Assembly (NCBI RefSeq): GCF_020880975.1
Contig: NZ_JAJIWP010000003.1
Span: forward strand, 930,001-994,000
Origin: Mucilaginibacter sp. UR6-1
Lineage (GTDB): Bacteria; Bacteroidota; Bacteroidia; Sphingobacteriales; Sphingobacteriaceae
Direction of reading: 5' to 3'
DNA length: 64,000 nucleotides
The notes below the pieces were generated by a model. It was not told where the DNA came from and searched no databases. It saw only the letters and a program-made list of their open reading frames with translations. The position numbers and the translations under genes are program-made. Positions within the stretch are counted from its first letter, which is position 1. Each line of letters begins with the position of its first letter. Shown in pieces: positions 60,283-64,000 of this stretch.

Positions 60283-61935
60283 ATGATAAGTTTAGCAGAT
60301 ATTATTATTACAGGGCTGTATATTTTAGGCATTGTCATCATCGGCTTATGGTCGGGTATAAGGCATCAGCATAAAAACAAAAGCAAGGGCGCGGCAGGCG
60401 AGTATTTTTTGGCCGGCAAAACCCTGCGCTGGCCTACTATCGGGTTGGCTTTGTTCGCTACCAATATATCATGTGTGCACTTGGTAAGCCTGGCGCAAAG
60501 CGGTTTTGATACAGGCTTACTCAACGGCAATTTTGAGTGGATGGCATCATTCACGCTTATTTTGCTGGCGCTGTTCTTTGTGCCGTTCTATATCCGATCG
60601 GGCGTTACTACGCTGCCCGATTTTCTGGAAAAACGGTATGATCGCGCCAGTCGGGATTGGCTGGCTTTCGTATCGGTTATTTCGGCAATCATTATACACA
60701 TCGCCTTTTCACTATTGGCTGGCGGTATTGTGCTGCAAACGCTGTTCGGGGTTGATATGTATACCAGCGTTATCATCATCTCGTTGTTAACCGCCCTGTA
60801 CACCGTTGCCGGGGGCTTAACGGCTGTAGTGGTTACCGAATCAATACAAACCATTGTTTTATTAGCAGGTGCGGTAATTATGTGCGTGGCGGCATGGGTA
60901 AAAATGGGCGGCTGGGAACCTATGGTTGATGTGTTGCAGCAACATGGTCAAATGAGCAAACTCTCTATGATGCGCCCGCATGGCGATAGCAGCGGAATGC
61001 CCTGGTACACGGTATTTTTGGGCTACCCGGTGCTGGGTATCTGGTATTGGTGTGCCGATCAAACCATTGTGCAGCGTGTTTTGGGTGCTAAGGATAAGGA
61101 TCACGCGCGTGTAGGGTCATTGTTTTGCGGATTTATTAAGATACTGCCCGTATTTATATTCGTATTGCCGGGCTTATTCGCCTATGCACTATCCCAAAAG
61201 GGATTGCTTGACGTATCGGCCTTAAAAACCATAGTTGATGGCAAAGCGGTGGTGAACAGTAAGGGAATTTATACGCTGATGATAACGCAGCTTATCCCTA
61301 AAGGATTGGTAGGCGTATTGGTAGCCGCGCTGTTATCCGGTTTAATGAGCCAGATCTCGGGCGCGTTAAACTCCATATCAACGCTGGTAAGTTATGATAT
61401 TTACAAACGTTATAAACCGCAGGCTACAGACAGGCAACTGGTTAAAACCGGTAAAATAGCCGCGGGTGTAGCCATGCTGGTATCATTATTTATGTTGCCG
61501 CTGCTTAATAGTTACGAGAGTATATTTAACGGCCTTAATGATATTATTGCCCATATAGCACCACCCATCACCTGCGTATTTTTGTTAGGTATATTCTGGA
61601 GAAAAGCATCCGCGGCATCATCAAAACTTACTTTGTGGTTTGGCTCGCTGTTGGGCGTAGTGGTGTTTATAACTTCAAAGCTAATGCCCGCTTCAGTAAT
61701 AGGGCAAATCCCATTCATGATGATGGCCTTTTACCTTTTTTGCGCCTGCGTGCTGATGCAGGTATTATTCTCGTTTATATACCCTGTAAAGCATACAGTT
61801 GAAAGCCAAAAATTATACTGGAACTCTCCGTTAGAGGCCCTCAAAGGTGATAGCTGGAAGGGGATAGGCAATTACAAAGTGTTATCAGTATTGTTATTGC
61901 TGATCATGTCGGTACTGTTTTATTTATTCAGATAA
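60283..61935 (+). CDS. SSS-family sodium:sugar symporter
   Basis: The 550-residue membrane protein has 13-14 hydrophobic helices and SGLT-type motifs: GLALFATNISCVHLV, TTLPDFLEKRYD, YWCADQTIVQRVLGAKD and SGLMSQISGALNSIST. It couples sodium influx to solute uptake. Clustered with fucose genes it is probably the L-fucose (or related sugar) importer; no FucP-type MFS permease is present in this locus. A lipoprotein mutarotase gene follows four bases later. Confidence 0.9.
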   Translation: MISLADIIITGLYILGIVIIGLWSGIRHQHKNKSKGAAGEYFLAGKTLRWPTIGLALFATNISCVHLVSLAQSGFDTGLLNGNFEWMASFTLILLALFFVPFYIRSGVTTLPDFLEKRYDRASRDWLAFVSVISAIIIHIAFSLLAGGIVLQTLFGVDMYTSVIIISLLTALYTVAGGLTAVVVTESIQTIVLLAGAVIMCVAAWVKMGGWEPMVDVLQQHGQMSKLSMMRPHGDSSGMPWYTVFLGYPVLGIWYWCADQTIVQRVLGAKDKDHARVGSLFCGFIKILPVFIFVLPGLFAYALSQKGLLDVSALKTIVDGKAVVNSKGIYTLMITQLIPKGLVGVLVAALLSGLMSQISGALNSISTLVSYDIYKRYKPQATDRQLVKTGKIAAGVAMLVSLFMLPLLNSYESIFNGLNDIIAHIAPPITCVFLLGIFWRKASAASSKLTLWFGSLLGVVVFITSKLMPASVIGQIPFMMMAFYLFCACVLMQVLFSFIYPVKHTVESQKLYWNSPLEALKGDSWKGIGNYKVLSVLLLLIMSVLFYLFR

Positions 61936-61939
61936 AGAG

Positions 61940-62353
61940 ATGAAAAATATTATTTACAGCATAGCGTTGTGTGTGTTAGCGTTTATTGCCGGATGCAAAC
62001 CACCGGCGCCCAAGGTGATACGCTATGGCATGGTTACCGGTATAAAACCTGATAAAATAGCCTATTACAAAAAGCTGCACGCCGCGCCCTGGCCGGGTGT
62101 GGTTAAAAAAATAGCCGAGTGCAACATTCATAATTACTCTATATATCTGCAAAAAATAGATGACAAGTATTACCTGTTCAGCTATTTTGAATACACCGGG
62201 AATGATTTTGATGCCGATATGCAAAGGATGGCTGCTGATAGCCTCACGCAAAAATGGTGGAGAGAAACCGATCCAACCCAATTACCCTTGCCCCGGGCTT
62301 TGGCCAAACATGAGGTTTGGACTAATATGCCCGAAGTTTTTCATACCCCCTGA
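61940..62353 (+). CDS. Lipoprotein L-rhamnose/L-fucose mutarotase-family protein
   Basis: The 137-residue protein has a lipoprotein signal (VLAFIAGCKPP, lipidated Cys near residue 19) and then a RhaM-like domain (YGMVTGIKPDKIAYYKKLH, NIHNYSIYLQ, YYLFSYFEY). It is thus anchored at the outer face of the membrane, while the mutarotase encoded at 46305 is cytoplasmic. It may convert sugar anomers before transport by the adjacent symporter. Confidence 0.85.
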   Translation: MKNIIYSIALCVLAFIAGCKPPAPKVIRYGMVTGIKPDKIAYYKKLHAAPWPGVVKKIAECNIHNYSIYLQKIDDKYYLFSYFEYTGNDFDADMQRMAADSLTQKWWRETDPTQLPLPRALAKHEVWTNMPEVFHTP

Positions 62354-62668
62354 AAGTTTTTCAATGTTAAACGTTTTAGCACTTTTAGTATTTAATTACG
62401 CAATCGATTTATGTTAACTGTAGCTAAAATTTTAGCTTAAAATTGCGCTGAAATGGAAAATGGTTTTACCATAATGGAATAATCCATTATAATAAAAGGA
62501 TAGGTCATTTATCCCGCTAAGGCGTTGGTATACATTTGTTTTATAAGCCAAAATAAAATAAGAACAATTTAGTGTAAAGGCATTGCATACAGTAATGCTA
62601 CCCGAATGTAGGATATAAGCCTGCACGGCCATTTTATTGCATTTTTTAACCAATTATTCACCCTTTTT
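62354..62668. promoter_or_regulatory. Control region upstream of the susC-like gene
   Basis: This 315-bp gap has no gene. A perfect inverted repeat ATAATGGA/TCCATTAT with a four-base spacer (62471-62490) lies about 40 bp before a TACATTTG -7 element (62531-62538), leaving a leader of about 130 bases. The repeat contains the ATGGATTATT word also found twice in the alpha-galactosidase/fucose control region. Confidence 0.5.
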
Positions 62669-64000
62669 ATGAGTAAACTTTACAATTTAAGTAAGCGCCA
62701 TCTGGTGTTTAAAATCCCCCGGACAGTTTTGCCGGTAGCATGTTGTTTGCTGCTTTTTGCAATGCTCATGGCATTGGCACAAAGTAGTATTGCACAAAAC
62801 CGCATTACAATTACCGGTACTGTAACTGATACAACAGGCGGAATTATTGCCGGTGCTAACATAACAGCGCTAAACAAAAACGGCAAAGCCACGTCAACAG
62901 ATGCCAACGGCAAATTCGTTTTGGATGTTGAGGCCGGTACTGTTTTAAAGGTTTCCTTTGTTGGTTATCAGGATAAGCAGGTAACAGTTAGCGCCGATCA
63001 GCGTACCTATAAAATTGTTATTAAAGAGAATGTAGCCCTTGCCGAAGAGGTAATAGTTACCGCCTATAGCCGCAAGCAAACGCGTGAAGCCTTGGTGGGC
63101 TCGGTAACTACGGTAAAACCCGGAAACTTAAAAATACCGGCCAGTAACTTAACAACCGCGCTTGCGGGGCAGGTTGCCGGTGTAATTGCTTACACACCAA
63201 GCGGGCAGCCGGGGCAGGATAATGCCAACTTCTTCATTCGCGGGGTAACCACCTTTGGTTATAAGCGCGACCCATTGATTTTAGTTGATAACGTGGAGCT
63301 TACCTCGTCAGATCTGGCGCGTATACAGGTTGATGATATTGAGAGCTTTTCGATATTGAAAGATGCCAGCGCTACAGCCCTTTACGGTGCACGTGGCGGT
63401 AACGGTGTTATTTTGGTGAAAACCAAGGAGGGAAAGGTAGGTAAGGCCCAGATCAACTTCAGGCTGGAGAATTCAATATCGCAATCAGCCAAAACCATTG
63501 AGCTGGCCGACCCGATAACCTACATGCGTTTATTTAATGAGGCTACAATAACCCGTAACCCGCTGGCACCACGCCCATTTACTGAGAACCAGATATTGAA
63601 TACGCAGGCCACACTGGCCGGTGCGCCGGGCAGCAACCCGTATGTATATCCGGCGGTTGACTGGATCGATATGCTGTTTAAGGATCGTACCAATACCCAG
63701 CGCGCTAACCTCAACATCAGCGGTGGCGGCGGTGTAGCTAAATATTACTTTGCCGGCTCGTATTCAAATGATAACGGTATTTTACGTACCGACATCCGTA
63801 ACAATAATAATAACAACGTAAAGTTCACCAATTACCAGTTACGCTCAAACATCAACGTTAACCTTACTGATAAAACAGAATTGGTATTGAGGTTATCAGG
63901 TAATTTTAACGAATACAACGGTCCGCTTACTAACGATGCATCCTTTTCAACCGACTTGTACAACGTGGCCATGCACACCAGCCCGGTACTTTTCCCGGCG
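62669..64000 (+). CDS. SusC/RagA-family TonB-linked outer-membrane receptor (5' part)
   Basis: The open frame runs from ATG 62669 to the window end, giving 444 residues of a protein usually about 1000 long. It has a long signal peptide (ending SSIAQN), a CarboxypepD_reg-like domain (residues about 52-130; DANGKFVLDVEAG, SFVGYQDKQV), a TonB-box-like segment (EEVIVTAYS), and the plug with NFFIRGVTT and LYGARGGNGVILVKTK, classical for SusC. It should import oligosaccharides with a SusD partner, expected downstream outside the window. Context suggests a fucose- or galactose-containing glycan. Confidence 0.95.
   Translation, partial: MSKLYNLSKRHLVFKIPRTVLPVACCLLLFAMLMALAQSSIAQNRITITGTVTDTTGGIIAGANITALNKNGKATSTDANGKFVLDVEAGTVLKVSFVGYQDKQVTVSADQRTYKIVIKENVALAEEVIVTAYSRKQTREALVGSVTTVKPGNLKIPASNLTTALAGQVAGVIAYTPSGQPGQDNANFFIRGVTTFGYKRDPLILVDNVELTSSDLARIQVDDIESFSILKDASATALYGARGGNGVILVKTKEGKVGKAQINFRLENSISQSAKTIELADPITYMRLFNEATITRNPLAPRPFTENQILNTQATLAGAPGSNPYVYPAVDWIDMLFKDRTNTQRANLNISGGGGVAKYYFAGSYSNDNGILRTDIRNNNNNNVKFTNYQLRSNINVNLTDKTELVLRLSGNFNEYNGPLTNDASFSTDLYNVAMHTSPVLFPA

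Noticed and set aside
46305-61935. Classical FucI-FucK-FucA phosphorylating fucose pathway
   Set aside because: No fucose isomerase, fuculokinase or fuculose-phosphate aldolase is present; the genes match the oxidative route.

Overview
The window reads as a chromosomal segment of a Bacteroidota bacterium, most likely Sphingobacteriaceae close to Mucilaginibacter or Pedobacter. Supporting signs are a SusC-type TonB receptor, a GldC homologue, TAnnTTTG-like -7 promoter elements, almost no Shine-Dalgarno sequences, and many secreted proteins with Tat signals of the form RRxFxK. Base composition looks moderate by eye and fairly even. I see no rRNA, tRNA, CRISPR array, phage or insertion sequence.

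Region 1 (1-7.4 kb) holds housekeeping and small operons: a Tat-exported Ntn-hydrolase asparaginase, a WYL regulator, an AHSA1 protein, dihydroorotase, a Nudix hydrolase, and a DEAD-box helicase followed by two small membrane proteins flanking gldC. Region 2 (7.4-14.3 kb) is a signalling operon: a CHASE3/GAF hybrid histidine kinase with three receiver domains, a stand-alone CheR, a receiver-less CheB and a second hybrid kinase. Region 3 (14.3-26.8 kb) has ogt, cytochrome c maturation genes ccmB, ccmC and ccmD (no ccmA in view), glutamate dehydrogenase, a DUF255 thioredoxin-like protein, a SlyD-like isomerase, a TonB-dependent receptor with a Gly/Arg-rich tail and a fatty acid desaturase.

Region 4 (27-37.6 kb) is a same-strand cluster for oxidative sugar metabolism: a GMC flavoprotein with its Tat-borne small subunit, two Gfo/Idh/MocA oxidoreductases, three xylose-isomerase-like TIM barrels, a lipoprotein cytochrome c, an MFS permease and a DUF1080 protein. 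Four of these carry Tat-like signals. The set resembles 3-keto-glycoside pathways in which glycosides are oxidised at C3 and then cleaved without a classical glycosidase; the substrate is unknown. Region 5 (37.7-45.2 kb) is miscellaneous: topoisomerase IB, an SDR, a di-haem cytochrome, pirin, an amidase with SH3 domains, a choice-of-anchor lipoprotein, and a helical-repeat gene that appears cut by an in-frame TGA.

Region 6 (45.2-64 kb) is an L-fucose/galactoside locus. An AraC regulator is divergent from an operon carrying a mutarotase, a UxaA-family dehydratase, an SDR, an FAH-family hydrolase, a lactonase, an L-fucose dehydrogenase and lutABC. Together these would take L-fucose to pyruvate plus L-lactate and then oxidise the lactate to pyruvate. 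Galactokinase and a secreted alpha-galactosidase follow. A second operon carries another SDR, an enolase-type L-fuconate dehydratase, an SSS sodium symporter and a lipoprotein mutarotase, and a SusC-like receptor runs off the window end. Two unrelated dehydratases for what may be the same step, two mutarotases in different compartments, and a repeated ATGGATWATT word in the two long promoter regions are the main points of interest there.
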